Counted from the first letter of the stretch, positions 25,049 to 33,865 are shown. The stretch is 64,000 nucleotides of DNA from Corynebacterium humireducens NBRC 106098 = DSM 45392 (GCF_000819445.1 NZ_CP005286.1:744001-808000); one strand, 5' to 3'. The notes: generated from the letters alone by a model not told the origin. Numbers and translations: made by a program.

Positions 25049-26263
25049 ATGACAGACATGAATAATGACCCGACCACCCCGACCACGGGGCGTTCCCCCG
25101 GGGACGACTATCAGCAGGTGACCTCGCCCTACCAGTGGCAGACGGCGGAGGGGCCGCAGGAGCCCGCGGGGGAGGGGAAGCCCTCCGGGAAGCGGACCGT
25201 CGGACTGGGTACCGCCCTGGCTCTCATGCTGGTCGGTTTCATCGCCTCCGGGTCCATCGTCGGCCTTGTCGCCGCGAACTCGGGCTCCGGCGCGGATGAC
25301 GCCGGCGTGGTCAACTCCCTCCGTGAGCCCAGCGCCCCCGCCCCCGACACCCCGGTCGGCGGCGTCGAGCAGGTGGCCGCGGACGTGCTGCCCGCCGTGG
25401 TCTCCCTCCAGGTGGCCACGCGCATGAGCGCAGGGGAGGGGTCCGGGTCGATCATCTCCTCGGACGGCTACGTGCTGACGAACCACCACGTGGTCTCCGG
25501 CGCCGACAACCAGTTCGGGCAGATCAACGTCACGCTCAACGACGGCCGTTCCCTCCCCGCCGACTACGTGGCCTCCGACCCCGCGACCGACATCGCGGTG
25601 GTGAAGATCCGGGACGCCTCCGGTCTGCCCGTCGTCCAGTTCGGTGACTCCGAGCAGCTCCGCGTGGGGCAGGAGGTGGTGGCCATCGGCTCGCCGCTCG
25701 GGCTGAGCGCCACCGTCACCTCCGGCATCGTCTCCGCGCTCAACCGCCCGGTCCGGGCGTCCGACGCCGGCGGGGAGTCCTCGCTCATCGACGCGATCCA
25801 GACCGACGCCGCCATCAACCCCGGCAACTCCGGTGGTCCGCTGGTGGACATGAACGGGCGCATCGTGGGCATGAACTCCGTCATCGCGTCGCTGAGCTCG
25901 GGCGGGGAGGCCGGGTCGATCGGGCTCGGCTTCGCGATCCCGGCGAACTTCGCCAAGCGGGTCGCCGACCAGCTCATCACAACCGGACGGGCGACCCACC
26001 CGATGATCGGCGTCCAGGTGGCGGCCCGCCGGGACGTCGACGGTGCGTTCATCGCGTCCGTGGAGCCGGGCGGTCCGGCGGACCGGGCCGGGCTGCAGGC
26101 CGGGGACGTCGTGCGGCGGGTGAACTCGCGCGTCATCGACCACTCGGACGCACTCGTCGCGGCCATCCGTTCCCAGGAATTCGGGCAGACGGTGACCCTG
26201 GAGGTTCTGCAGCCGGATACGGGGCAGAGCCGGCAGGTAGAGGTTACGCTGACCTCAGAGTAG
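25049..26263 (+). CDS. pepD: Membrane-anchored HtrA-type serine protease with PDZ domain (PepD-like)
   Basis: A protein of 404 aa from ATG 25049 (GGGGAAGAGG upstream). A cytoplasmic Pro/Thr-rich tail of about 50 residues precedes one signal-anchor helix (about 51-76). The trypsin-like domain has the catalytic His (LTNHHVVSG), Asp (DPATDIAVVKI) and Ser (NPGNSGGPLVDMNG). A C-terminal PDZ domain (about 305-395) includes PGGPADRAGLQAGDVVRRVN. It degrades or chaperones misfolded proteins outside the membrane. It sits directly after mprAB, whose mycobacterial counterpart regulates it. Confidence 0.92.
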   Translation: MTDMNNDPTTPTTGRSPGDDYQQVTSPYQWQTAEGPQEPAGEGKPSGKRTVGLGTALALMLVGFIASGSIVGLVAANSGSGADDAGVVNSLREPSAPAPDTPVGGVEQVAADVLPAVVSLQVATRMSAGEGSGSIISSDGYVLTNHHVVSGADNQFGQINVTLNDGRSLPADYVASDPATDIAVVKIRDASGLPVVQFGDSEQLRVGQEVVAIGSPLGLSATVTSGIVSALNRPVRASDAGGESSLIDAIQTDAAINPGNSGGPLVDMNGRIVGMNSVIASLSSGGEAGSIGLGFAIPANFAKRVADQLITTGRATHPMIGVQVAARRDVDGAFIASVEPGGPADRAGLQAGDVVRRVNSRVIDHSDALVAAIRSQEFGQTVTLEVLQPDTGQSRQVEVTLTSE

Positions 26264-26285
26264 ATTCAGACACATTAGACAGAAG

Positions 26286-26291
26286 TAATCT
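26286..26291 (+). promoter_or_regulatory. -10 box TAATCT of moaB (leaderless)
   Basis: TAATCT ends 6 nt before ATG 26298, so a leaderless message is expected; no Shine-Dalgarno is seen. Confidence 0.5.
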
Positions 26292-26297
26292 CAGACG

Positions 26298-26888
26298 ATG
26301 GAGAACACCGTGCACACCGCCGAAGAAATGCCACGAACGTCCGCGCTACTCGACGTGGCGGACCCGGACGAGGCCTTCCTGCTGGCCACCGAACAGGAGG
26401 AGACGGTCCCGGCCCGTCGGCGCGCCCTCGTGGTGCTCGTGTCCGATCATGTGCTCGGGTCCGGGGAGGACACCGACCGCCTGGTCACCGAGCTCCTCAT
26501 GGAGGCCGGTTTCGCCGTCGACGGTGTCCTGTCCGTCCGTTCGAAGAAGTCCCAGATCCGCCAGGCCATCGAGACCGCCGTCGTCGGCGGCGTCGACCTC
26601 GTGCTCACGGTCGGCGGCACGGGCGTCGGTCCGCGGGACCGCACCCCGGAGGCCACCCGCTCCGTGCTGGACCAGCTGGTGCCGGGCATCGCCCAGGCGC
26701 TGCGTGCCTCGGGCCTGGCCTGTGGCGCCATCGACGCCTGCACCTCGCGTGGCATCTCGGGCGTCTCCGGGTCCACGGTCGTGGTCAACCTCGCGGCCTC
26801 CCGGGCGGCGGTGCGCGATGGCATGGCGACGCTGACCCCGCTGGTCCACCACGTCATCGACCAGCTGCAGAAGCACACCGTTGAGTAG
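26298..26888 (+). CDS. moaB: Molybdopterin adenylyltransferase-like protein (MoaB/MogA family)
   Basis: A protein of 196 aa. The molybdopterin-binding motif LTVGGTGVGPRDRTPEAT and the later SRGISGVSGSTVVVNLAASRAAV are diagnostic of MoaB/MogA. It would activate molybdopterin with ATP before metal insertion. An N-terminal extension of about 35 residues precedes the domain. Its position after mprAB-pepD equals that of moaB2 in mycobacteria. Confidence 0.88.
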   Translation: MENTVHTAEEMPRTSALLDVADPDEAFLLATEQEETVPARRRALVVLVSDHVLGSGEDTDRLVTELLMEAGFAVDGVLSVRSKKSQIRQAIETAVVGGVDLVLTVGGTGVGPRDRTPEATRSVLDQLVPGIAQALRASGLACGAIDACTSRGISGVSGSTVVVNLAASRAAVRDGMATLTPLVHHVIDQLQKHTVE

Positions 26889-27087
26889 CCGCGAGCGGCG
26901 GCCGCGCCGCCGGGTGGTGCGTCCCTCGGATGCCCCCAGCATCGACAGGGACGCAGACCGCCCGGACTCCCTGTTCAGGGGTGCCCGGGCGGCCGATGAG
27001 GAGAGGGAGGTCATCCTCGACCCTGAGATCGAGGACTCCGTCTCCGCGGAGGAGTTCTGGCGCGAGCAGCGCCCTCCGCACTACTGA
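26881..27087 (+). CDS. Small charged hypothetical protein
   Basis: A 68-aa frame starting at TTG 26881 and overlapping the moaB stop. It is rich in Arg at the start (SSRERRPRRRVVRPSD) and acidic at the end (ILDPEIEDSVSAEEFWREQRPPHY), with no membrane segment. C. glutamicum has a small gene at the same place between moaB and mscL. No function can be assigned. It abuts mscL tail to tail. Confidence 0.55.
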   Translation: MSSRERRPRRRVVRPSDAPSIDRDADRPDSLFRGARAADEEREVILDPEIEDSVSAEEFWREQRPPHY

Positions 27088-27483
27088 CTAGCGCTTGAGC
27101 AGGTCACGGATCTCGGTGAGCAGCTCGACGTCGGTCGGCTGCGGCTCCTCCTCGTCCTGCTTGATGCCGCGCTTGGCGGCGGCGATCTCGTTGAGCTTGT
27201 TCATCGGCGCGACGATGACGAAGTAGACGACGGCGGCGATGAGCAGGAAGTTGACGGCGGCGGTGATGACGGCGCCGAAGTCCAGGAACGTGGCGTCGTT
27301 GCCGGAGACGATGTGGAAGCCGAGGCCGGACATGTCGTTGTTGCCGAGGGAGGCGATCAGCGGGTTGATGAGGTTGTCGGTGAAGGCGGTCACGATGGCG
27401 GTGAATGCGCCGCCGATGACCACGGCCACAGCCAGGTCAATGACGTTGCCGCGCATGATGAATTCCTTGAAACCCTGGAACAT
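27088..27483 (-). CDS. mscL: Large-conductance mechanosensitive channel MscL
   Basis: A protein of 131 aa starting MFQGFKEFIMRGNVIDLAVAVVIGGAF (nt 27403-27483), the N-terminal amphipathic helix and first pore helix of MscL. The second helix is near VNFLLIAAVVYFVIV, and a charged C-terminal helix follows. It releases solutes on hypo-osmotic shock, a natural counterpart to the betP uptake carrier in the same block. ATG 27483 has GGAAGGAT upstream. Confidence 0.95.
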   Translation of the reverse strand: MFQGFKEFIMRGNVIDLAVAVVIGGAFTAIVTAFTDNLINPLIASLGNNDMSGLGFHIVSGNDATFLDFGAVITAAVNFLLIAAVVYFVIVAPMNKLNEIAAAKRGIKQDEEEPQPTDVELLTEIRDLLKR

Positions 27484-27547
27484 CTGAGATCCTTCCGTGT
27501 GGAATCTGAAATTGCTTAAGAACGAGAGCACTCTAAACCAGTTTCCC

Positions 27548-28162
27548 TCATTTCGGGAGAGTCGGCGTGAGAACCACCGCGAGAGGGGTGCCCAGGGACG
27601 CCGCCGCCACCCGGTGGGCGTCCTCCTCCGGCAGTCCGATGAGCAGGGTGCCTGGTGACTCCCGGGTGTCGGCCAGAATCACCCTCCCACCTGTGGCGAT
27701 GACGTCCGTTCCGGCCCGGTCATGTCCGTCTGTGACCACATTGACGACATCCCCGTGGTGCAGCAACGGCAGGATCTCAGGTTCCGCGAGTCGCAACGGC
27801 ACCATCGTCGTGATGTTCCCCACAAAGCTCCCCGACAGGTCCTTCCCCACGAAGCGGGACAGCGTGGCGACCTCCCCCGCCTCCGCGGCAGCGGCGAGGA
27901 CGCGCCCCTCCACCTCCGCCGGATCACGCAGGGCGGAGGCGGGCAGCAGGTGCCCGGGGACGGTGACCGGGTGGACGTCGTCACGCGACACCACCTCCCC
28001 GGCGGGGACCGCCCGGGTGAACACCAGGGCCCGCGGACCGGAGGAACCGGCGTCGCGGAGAGCGAGCAGGAGGGCGGCGAGAAGGAGGACGGCGGCCAGC
28101 GCCCGGCGGAGCAGGACGGAACGGCGCCAGCCGGGCGTGCGGAGGACGGAGAACAGGCTCAT
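27548..28162 (-). CDS. SAF-domain protein (CpaB/RcpC-like), single membrane anchor
   Basis: A protein of 204 aa with one N-terminal hydrophobic helix (about 18-38) and a SAF domain (RALVFTRAVPAGEVVSRDDVHPVTVPG). The region after it, HHGDVVNVVTDGHD, resembles the CpaB beta-clip part involved in pilus or surface assembly in other bacteria. No pilus genes are nearby, so the role is unknown. The ATG is preceded by an ECF-type promoter motif that is repeated before tag (35329-35364). Confidence 0.7.
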   Translation of the reverse strand: MSLFSVLRTPGWRRSVLLRRALAAVLLLAALLLALRDAGSSGPRALVFTRAVPAGEVVSRDDVHPVTVPGHLLPASALRDPAEVEGRVLAAAAEAGEVATLSRFVGKDLSGSFVGNITTMVPLRLAEPEILPLLHHGDVVNVVTDGHDRAGTDVIATGGRVILADTRESPGTLLIGLPEEDAHRVAAASLGTPLAVVLTPTLPK

Positions 28163-28198
28163 GCAGTATTGGACTGCCCCCGCCCCCGGAAGGTTCCC
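28163..28198 (-). promoter_or_regulatory. ECF-sigma-type promoter before the SAF-domain gene
   Basis: On the minus strand: GGGAACCTT at -36 to -28, 12 nt, GCAGTCCAATA, 4 nt, ATG. GGGAAC and GTCC sit at -35 and -10 if transcription starts at the ATG. The same bases and spacings occur before tag. Confidence 0.55.
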
Positions 28199-28201
28199 CC
28201 G

Positions 28202-28795
28202 TCAGGAGAAGTGACGCACCCCGGCGGGGGTGATCGCCATGTCGACGGGCATGTCATGGTCCTCGACGGGGATGTCGTCGCGGATCTCCCCATTGTAGAG
28301 GAGCACCGCCGTACGGGGCGGATCATCCGACTCCGCGAACCGGGCCAGGGCACGGTCGTAGAAACCGCCCCCCTTGCCCAGGCGGATGCCCTCCGGGGAG
28401 ACACCCAGGGCCGGGATGAGGATGAGGCGGCACGAGTCGATGGCGTCCGGGCCGAGCCGCTCGCCGGTCGGCTCCGAGATGCCGAGCGCCCCCGGGCTCA
28501 GGGCGAGACGACCCTGGTAGAGGGCCCAGTCCAGGCGGCCGCCCGGGAGGGAGACCGGCAGGAGGAGGGAGGAGGCCTCGCCGTGGAGGGCGTCGAGAAG
28601 CAGGGAACCACCCGGCTCACCCGGCAGCGGCGAGTAGGCCGCGACGGTGGTCTCGTCGGGGGTCATGGAACGCAGGAGGGCGGCCGCGTGGGCGATGATC
28701 GCGGAGTCCTCGGCGCGGACGTCCTCCGCGGACATGCCCCGGCGCGCCTGGGTCAGCGACGCCCTCAGAATCGACTTCTTCTCCCGGATGTTCAT
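28202..28795 (-). CDS. 5-formyltetrahydrofolate cyclo-ligase
   Basis: A protein of 197 aa of normal family length. The phosphate-binding motif PALGVSPEGIRLGKGGGFYDRAL is present, and the start MNIREKKSILRASLTQARR matches the family's basic N-terminal helix. It converts 5-formyl-THF to methenyl-THF with ATP. The order mscL...cyclo-ligase/galU/moeA is the conserved actinobacterial one; it is divergent from galU. Confidence 0.9.
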   Translation of the reverse strand: MNIREKKSILRASLTQARRGMSAEDVRAEDSAIIAHAAALLRSMTPDETTVAAYSPLPGEPGGSLLLDALHGEASSLLLPVSLPGGRLDWALYQGRLALSPGALGISEPTGERLGPDAIDSCRLILIPALGVSPEGIRLGKGGGFYDRALARFAESDDPPRTAVLLYNGEIRDDIPVEDHDMPVDMAITPAGVRHFS

Positions 28796-28819
28796 GACAC
28801 CAAGCGTAACCGTGCGGGG

Positions 28820-28825
28820 TAGGGT
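28820..28825 (+). promoter_or_regulatory. -10 box TAGGGT of galU (leaderless)
   Basis: TAGGGT ends 8 nt before ATG 28834 and no ribosome-binding site is seen, consistent with a leaderless or nearly leaderless message. Confidence 0.45.
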
Positions 28826-28833
28826 GTTGCTTT

Positions 28834-29784
28834 ATGAGCTTGTCACCCTCCGCCCATCCACACGGCGTCAAGACCGTCATCGTGCCGGCTGCCGGCCTGG
28901 GGACCCGCTTCCTCCCCGCCACCAAGACGGTGCCGAAGGAGCTCCTGCCGGTGGTCGACACCCCGGGTATCGAGCTGATCGCAGAGGAGGCCAACGCCCT
29001 CGGCGCCTCCCGTCTGGCGCTCATCGTCGCGCCGAACAAGCAGGAGGTGCTGCGGCACTTCGAGCACTTCCCCGACCTCGTCGAGACCCTCTCCGAGCGG
29101 GGCAAGACGGATCAGGTGGAGAAGGTCCAGCGCGCCGGGAAGCTGATGACCCCGGTCGCGGTCGAGCAGGAGAAGCCGCTCGGACTCGGCCACGCCGTCG
29201 GCCTGGCGGAGAGCGTCCTCGACGACGACGAGGACGTCGTCGCCGTCATGCTTCCCGACGACCTCGTGCTCCCCATGGGCGTGCTGGAGAAGATGGCCGC
29301 CGTCCGCGCCCAGCTCGGCGGTTCCGTGCTGTGCGCCGTCGACGTGCCCCGCGAGGACGTCTTCAACTACGGCGTCTTCGACATCAAGGACATCCCCGCC
29401 GACTGCGGCCTCGACAGCGAGGACGTCAAGCGCGTCGTCGGCATGGTGGAGAAGCCGGACCCGGAGGACGCCCCCTCCACCTTCGTCGCCACCGGCCGCT
29501 ACCTCCTCGACCGCGGCATCTTCGACGCCCTGCGTCGCACGCAGCCGGGCAAGGGCGGCGAGATCCAGCTCACCGACGCCATCGAGACGATGATCCAGGA
29601 GGGGCACAAGGTCCACATCGTCGTGCACCGCGGCAAGCGCCACGACCTGGGCAACCCCGTCGGCTACATCCCGGCCTGCGTCGACTTCGGCCTGTCCCAC
29701 CCGCAGTACGGCCCGGCTCTCAGGCGCGCGATCACCGAGATCCTCGCCGAGCACGAGGCAGCTGAGACCTCCGCGGGAGAGTAG
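28834..29784 (+). CDS. galU: UTP-glucose-1-phosphate uridylyltransferase
   Basis: A protein of 316 aa. The nucleotidyltransferase signature VKTVIVPAAGLGTRFLPATKTVPKE (nt 28867-28941) and the metal-site segment AVMLPDDLVL are intact, as is GGEIQLTDAIETMI. It makes UDP-glucose for galactan, trehalose and other envelope sugars. It is followed 29 nt later by the moeA-like gene. Confidence 0.95.
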   Translation: MSLSPSAHPHGVKTVIVPAAGLGTRFLPATKTVPKELLPVVDTPGIELIAEEANALGASRLALIVAPNKQEVLRHFEHFPDLVETLSERGKTDQVEKVQRAGKLMTPVAVEQEKPLGLGHAVGLAESVLDDDEDVVAVMLPDDLVLPMGVLEKMAAVRAQLGGSVLCAVDVPREDVFNYGVFDIKDIPADCGLDSEDVKRVVGMVEKPDPEDAPSTFVATGRYLLDRGIFDALRRTQPGKGGEIQLTDAIETMIQEGHKVHIVVHRGKRHDLGNPVGYIPACVDFGLSHPQYGPALRRAITEILAEHEAAETSAGE

Positions 29785-29813
29785 GTCCTCCCTGACCAGA
29801 CAAGGAGTGTGCA

Positions 29814-31088
29814 GTGCGTTCCGTTGAGCAGCAGCTCGCGCTCGTCACCGATGCCGCGGTCACCCCGGAACCCGTCCGCATCGCCATCGCTGACGCCCTC
29901 GGCCTCATGTGCGCCGAGGAGGTGCAGGCCACCCGCCCCCTGCCCGGCTTCCCGCAGGCCGCGATCGACGGTTACGCCGTGCGTGCCGTCGACGTCGGCG
30001 GCGAGAAGGGGCTGAGCCCCCGGGTGACCGACCCGGACGCCCCGGCGGAGCCGCTCGAGCGTTCCCTGCCCGTGGTCGGCGAGGTCGCGGCCGGCTCCCA
30101 GCAGCCGATCCGCCTGCAGCCGAAGCAGGCGGTGCGCGTCCACACCGGTGCACCGCTGCCGACGCTCGCCGACGCCGTCCTCCCCCTCGAATGGACCGAC
30201 CGCGGTCGGAGGCGTGTCACCGCCCAGCGGGTCGTGCGTTCCGGTGACTTCGTGCGCCGCACCGGCGACGACATCCAGCCGGGTGACGTCGCCGTCACCG
30301 CGGGCGCGATCCTGGGGCCGGCGCAGATCGGTCTGCTGGCCGCCGTCGGCCGTTCCAAGGTGCTCGTCTACCCGCGTCCGCGTCTGTCGGTGATCTCCGT
30401 CGGCCGGGAGCTGGTGGACACCGACCGGGAGCCGGGGCTCGGCCAGATCTACGACGTCAACTCCTATGCGCTGGCCGCCGCCGGCAAGGAGGCGGGCGCC
30501 GACGTCCACCGCGTCGGCATCGCGGTGGGTGAGCCGCGTCGTCTGAGGGAGATCGTCGAGACGCAGATCCAGCGCAGCGAGGTCATCGTCCTCTCCGGCG
30601 CGGTCGGCGGCCAGGGGTCCAGCCTGTTCCGTTCGGTGCTGGAGGAACTCGGCGACATCGACACCTCACGCGTCGCCATGCACCCCGGCTCGGTCCAGGG
30701 CTTCGGACTGCTCGGCGCGGAACGCATCCCCGTGTTCCTGCTGCCCAGCAACCCGGTGTCCGCGCTGGTCACCTTCGAGGTGCTGGTGCGTCCGCTGATC
30801 CGTACGTCGCTGGGCAAGCGCAACACCGCCCGCCGCGTGGTGCGGGCCCGCGCCCTCAACCACATCGCCTCCCGCGAGGGACGACGCGGCTACATCCGCG
30901 CCCGTCTCATGCGTGACGCCGAGACGTCCGACTACCTCGTCGAGGGCATCGGCGCCGCCACCGGCGCGCCCGCCCACCTGCTCGCCGGCCTGGCGGAGGC
31001 CAACGCCCTCATCCGCGTGCCGGAGGAGGCGACGGAGATCCGCCCGGGGGACATCGTCGACGTGATGTTCCTGGCACAGGGCAGCTGA
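29814..31088 (+). CDS. moeA: MoeA/gephyrin-like protein (candidate Glp, cell-division partner of SepF)
   Basis: A protein of 424 aa with MoeA domains in order: RPLPGFPQAAIDGYAVRAVDV, the VHTGAPLPTLADAVLPLEW segment, the MPT-binding domain with VISVGRELVDTDREPGLGQIYDVNS and a C-terminal beta-barrel. In the MPT-binding core the usual GGxSxGxxD motif reads SGAVGGQGSS, so classical molybdate insertion is doubtful. In C. glutamicum the gene at this position, two genes before a GlpR-like membrane protein, was reported as Glp, a gephyrin-like protein binding SepF in division. I infer the same here. GTG 29814 follows AAGGAG. Confidence 0.82.
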   Translation: MRSVEQQLALVTDAAVTPEPVRIAIADALGLMCAEEVQATRPLPGFPQAAIDGYAVRAVDVGGEKGLSPRVTDPDAPAEPLERSLPVVGEVAAGSQQPIRLQPKQAVRVHTGAPLPTLADAVLPLEWTDRGRRRVTAQRVVRSGDFVRRTGDDIQPGDVAVTAGAILGPAQIGLLAAVGRSKVLVYPRPRLSVISVGRELVDTDREPGLGQIYDVNSYALAAAGKEAGADVHRVGIAVGEPRRLREIVETQIQRSEVIVLSGAVGGQGSSLFRSVLEELGDIDTSRVAMHPGSVQGFGLLGAERIPVFLLPSNPVSALVTFEVLVRPLIRTSLGKRNTARRVVRARALNHIASREGRRGYIRARLMRDAETSDYLVEGIGAATGAPAHLLAGLAEANALIRVPEEATEIRPGDIVDVMFLAQGS

Positions 31089-31095
31089 TCGACAG

Positions 31096-31788
31096 GTGTT
31101 CGACCCCTTCGGCCTGGCGACCCGGTCCTTCCGGGAACCCGGGAGCGGACCACGTGGCATGCTCCACCCCGGATGGCCCGAATCGACGCCCACGGTGCGG
31201 CTCCCGGACGGCGGCCGTCTGCGCCTGCGTCCCCTGACCAGCCGCGACGGCAACGACTGGCGGGAACAGCGGCTTCTCGACGAGTCCTACCTCCGCCCCG
31301 TCGAACCCACCGCCCCCGACGGCTGGGAGGCCGCCCACTCGCCCTCGGCGTGGTGGAACTTCTTCTCCGGCCTGCGCGACGCCAGCCGCAGGGGCCAGGT
31401 CGTGCCGCTGGTCATCGAGCTCGACGGCCGGTTCTCCGGGCAGGTCACCCTGGGCACGATCCAGCACGGCAGCATCTCGGACTGCTGGATCGGCTACTGG
31501 GTGTTCTCCGCGGCGCAGGGCAGGGGAGTGGCCACCGCGGCGTGTGCGCTGGGCACCGACCATGCTTTCCGACGCGTCGGCCTCCACCGCGTCACCGCCA
31601 CCTACCTGCCCGACAACCCGGCGTCCGGCCGGGTGCTGGCGCTCAACGGCTTCCGCGACGAGGGGTACCTGCGGGGGAACCTGCACATCGACGGCCGCTG
31701 GCGTGACCACCACTTCGTGGCGCAGAACGTCGAGGACCACCGGGAGTCGTGCGTCGAGAGATTGCGCCGCAGTGGCCGATTGCGGTGA
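31096..31788 (+). CDS. rimJ: GNAT-family N-acetyltransferase (RimJ-like)
   Basis: A protein of 230 aa. The acetyl-CoA-binding motif A appears as SAAQGRGVATAACALGTDHAF, and motif B as LHRVTATYLPDNPASGRVLALNGF. RimJ acetylates the N-terminus of ribosomal protein S5 in E. coli; family members with this annotation often act on other substrates. It lies between the moeA/Glp gene and the GlpR-like gene, 7 nt after the former. Confidence 0.8.
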   Translation: MFDPFGLATRSFREPGSGPRGMLHPGWPESTPTVRLPDGGRLRLRPLTSRDGNDWREQRLLDESYLRPVEPTAPDGWEAAHSPSAWWNFFSGLRDASRRGQVVPLVIELDGRFSGQVTLGTIQHGSISDCWIGYWVFSAAQGRGVATAACALGTDHAFRRVGLHRVTATYLPDNPASGRVLALNGFRDEGYLRGNLHIDGRWRDHHFVAQNVEDHRESCVERLRRSGRLR

Positions 31789-31878
31789 CACCCTTCGGCG
31801 TGGCGGGAGGCACACCCGCCGTCACGTCGATACCCTTGACTGGAATCCCTGTCCCCGTCCGAGGAAGGTGCACGACAC

Positions 31879-33018
31879 GTGTCCAATGGCCTGATCATCA
31901 TCCTGATCATCGTGGTGTGGCTGTTCGTGCTGGCCCCGCTGCTGATGCGTGGGCAGAAGTCGATCCGCCGGGCCGGTGAGGCCTTCGACGACACCCGCGT
32001 CATCCACGAGGGTGGCTCCGGCGACCTGCCGGCCCGTCGTCGTCCGCGGCTCACCGCCGCCGACGTCCGTCCCACCCCCCGCACCGAGCCCGAGGAGGAG
32101 GACCTGGAGCTCGTCGGCGTCGATGAGGTGCTCATCGACGACCCGGCCCGTCCCTCCCGCAGCTTCCGGGGCCTGTTCACCCGGCAGACGGGGGAGGAGA
32201 CCGACGTGGAGGCGGAGCAGGAGGTCGAGGTCGTCGACGGCGACATCGTCCACGAGCTCGAGCCGGGTTCCCGGGTGGAGGCCGACGAGGAGGACTCCGC
32301 CGTCGTGGTCGCCGCCGTCGGGGAGCCGGAGGACGAGTGGGACGAGGAGACCACCTACGCCTACGACGACTCCTACACCTCCCCGGGTGACCTCATGTAC
32401 CCCGACCCGGTGGACTCCGTCGTGGAGGACGCTGAGGAGGACGTGGAGGACGAGGACTCCACGCGTGCCGGGGACATCGGGGACGCCGAGCTGCTGGAGG
32501 ACGCCGACGACCTCTCCGAGGAGGACATCGAGTTCGCCGAGCACCGCGCCGGACGCGGCGGCTGGGACCCGGTCGCTGACGCCGAGTACTCCCTCACCCG
32601 TTACCAGCGCCGCCAGCGCACCCTCATCGGACTGGGCGTGGCCGTCGTGGCCACCGCCGTCCTGGCAGTCGTGCTCGGCGGCTGGGCCTGGGCTCTCGCC
32701 GGCGTCACGGTGGCGGTCTCCGGTGCCTACCTGATGGCCCTGCGTACCCAGGTCCGCGAGGAGCAGGCTCTGCGTGCCCGCCGCATCCGTCAGCTGCGTC
32801 GCGCACGCTTAGGGGTGCTCAACGCCGCCGACGAGGAGCTGGCCATCCCGCGTCGACTCCGCCACCCGGGCGCGGTCGTCCTCGAGCGTGACGACGAGTC
32901 CCCCGACTTCGACCACCTGCCCCTCGGCGAGCTGCACCTCAACGACGAGCCGGCCCCGACCCCGACGCGGGTCTTCCGTCGCCCGGAACGTTTCTCCGAC
33001 GACCGTCGCGCCGGTTGA
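31879..33018 (+). CDS. GlpR-like divisome membrane protein
   Basis: A protein of 379 aa. One N-terminal helix (about 4-24), an acidic disordered middle of about 200 residues (many E/D runs such as ETDVEAEQEVEVVDGD), then two hydrophobic segments (about 251-290) and a basic C-terminus. This is the layout and location of M. tuberculosis Rv0996 and of C. glutamicum GlpR, reported as the membrane receptor of the gephyrin-like Glp. Start GTG 31879 has GAGGAAGG upstream. Note that the name is unrelated to the glycerol repressor GlpR. Confidence 0.75.
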   Translation: MSNGLIIILIIVVWLFVLAPLLMRGQKSIRRAGEAFDDTRVIHEGGSGDLPARRRPRLTAADVRPTPRTEPEEEDLELVGVDEVLIDDPARPSRSFRGLFTRQTGEETDVEAEQEVEVVDGDIVHELEPGSRVEADEEDSAVVVAAVGEPEDEWDEETTYAYDDSYTSPGDLMYPDPVDSVVEDAEEDVEDEDSTRAGDIGDAELLEDADDLSEEDIEFAEHRAGRGGWDPVADAEYSLTRYQRRQRTLIGLGVAVVATAVLAVVLGGWAWALAGVTVAVSGAYLMALRTQVREEQALRARRIRQLRRARLGVLNAADEELAIPRRLRHPGAVVLERDDESPDFDHLPLGELHLNDEPAPTPTRVFRRPERFSDDRRAG

Positions 33019-33096
33019 TCCCCGCGCTCTCACCAGCTGTTCCGCACGTTGCCACCGGTGGTGGTGACGTGCGAAAATGATTCCACAGTCGGATAA

Positions 33097-33169
33097 GGGG
33101 CTATAGCTCAGTTGGTAGAGCGTCGCGTTCGCAACGCGAAGGTCAGGGGTTCGATTCCCCTTAGCTCCA
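33097..33169 (+). tRNA. tRNA-Ala (anticodon CGC)
   Basis: A complete cloverleaf: acceptor GGGGCTA/TAGCTCC (one G-T), D arm GCTCAGTTGGTAGAGC, anticodon stem TCGCG/CGCGA with loop TTCGCAA (anticodon CGC, Ala codon GCG), and T arm AGGGG-TTCGATT-CCCCT. The discriminator is A; CCA is not encoded. No integrase or attachment-site duplication is seen next to it. Confidence 0.96.
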
Positions 33170-33192
33170 CAAAGCGTTCAGGCAGTTCCTGT

Positions 33193-33798
33193 TCAGTCGC
33201 GGAGAAGCGGGTACAGCTCCTCGTCGGTGAGCTGCCGGCCGAGCCAGTCGCTCAGTGAAGGTGCGGTGGCCTCCATTTCCCGGAAGAAGCCCTCGTGATC
33301 GGTGGACCACACGGCCGGGTCCCCGGGGTGGGGGTCATCCGCGTTGATGAACAGGTAGTTCGGGTAGCCGTCGCTGTAGGTGAGCAGGACGGCGCGGGAG
33401 GCCCGCGGGTCACCGACCAGCTGCCGGAACTTCTCCAGCTCCTCCACCGCAGCGTCGTCAGCGGTGAGGTCGACGAGGGGGAGGTCCCGACCCCGTCCCT
33501 CGTCCCACGGGTAGGTGATGTCTCCCGCCTGCCATTCGTGGCCGCACCAGCGCACGCCGCAGGGCAGGGCGACGGGGACGTCGGGAAGCGGGGCGTCGAG
33601 GGCGATGAACGCCTCGACATCGGGCAGGCCGACTTCCGCGGGGTGGAGGTAGGGGACCTCCTCGGCGCTGACCAGGCGTTTCGGGAAGCTCAGCGCCTCC
33701 ACCCGAGCCAGCGGGCTCGCGTCGGTGGGGACCTCCCGCCAGGTGCCGCCGAGGCGTGCTACCTGGCGGAGGACATCCGGGGAGAAGGGCAGCGCCAT
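33193..33798 (-). CDS. Hypothetical protein, possibly SMI1/KNR4 (SUKH)-like
   Basis: A protein of 201 aa from ATG 33798; an upstream TTG at 33834 would add 12 residues. The C-terminal part (GYPNYLFINADDPHPGDPAVWSTDHEG, nt 33277-33357, then SLSDWLGRQL) resembles the ending of SUKH/SMI1-KNR4 proteins, many of which are immunity proteins against toxins. No toxin gene is adjacent. Assignment rests on motif resemblance only. Confidence 0.55.
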   Translation of the reverse strand: MALPFSPDVLRQVARLGGTWREVPTDASPLARVEALSFPKRLVSAEEVPYLHPAEVGLPDVEAFIALDAPLPDVPVALPCGVRWCGHEWQAGDITYPWDEGRGRDLPLVDLTADDAAVEELEKFRQLVGDPRASRAVLLTYSDGYPNYLFINADDPHPGDPAVWSTDHEGFFREMEATAPSLSDWLGRQLTDEELYPLLRD

Positions 33799-33865
33799 GC
33801 GCCTGACGATAGGGGCGGGACGGAGACGCGGCAACAGGTGGACCGAAATCTCGTGAAGGGTAGCC

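Noticed and set aside
26881..27087. Treating the small frame after moaB as a shadow
   Set aside because: It is kept as a gene because it overlaps the moaB stop in a coupled arrangement, ends exactly at the mscL end and occupies a position where C. glutamicum also has a small gene; confidence stays moderate.
33097..33169. tRNA-Ala as an integration site for a genomic island
   Set aside because: No integrase, no direct repeat of the tRNA 3' end, and the flanking genes follow the usual corynebacterial order.
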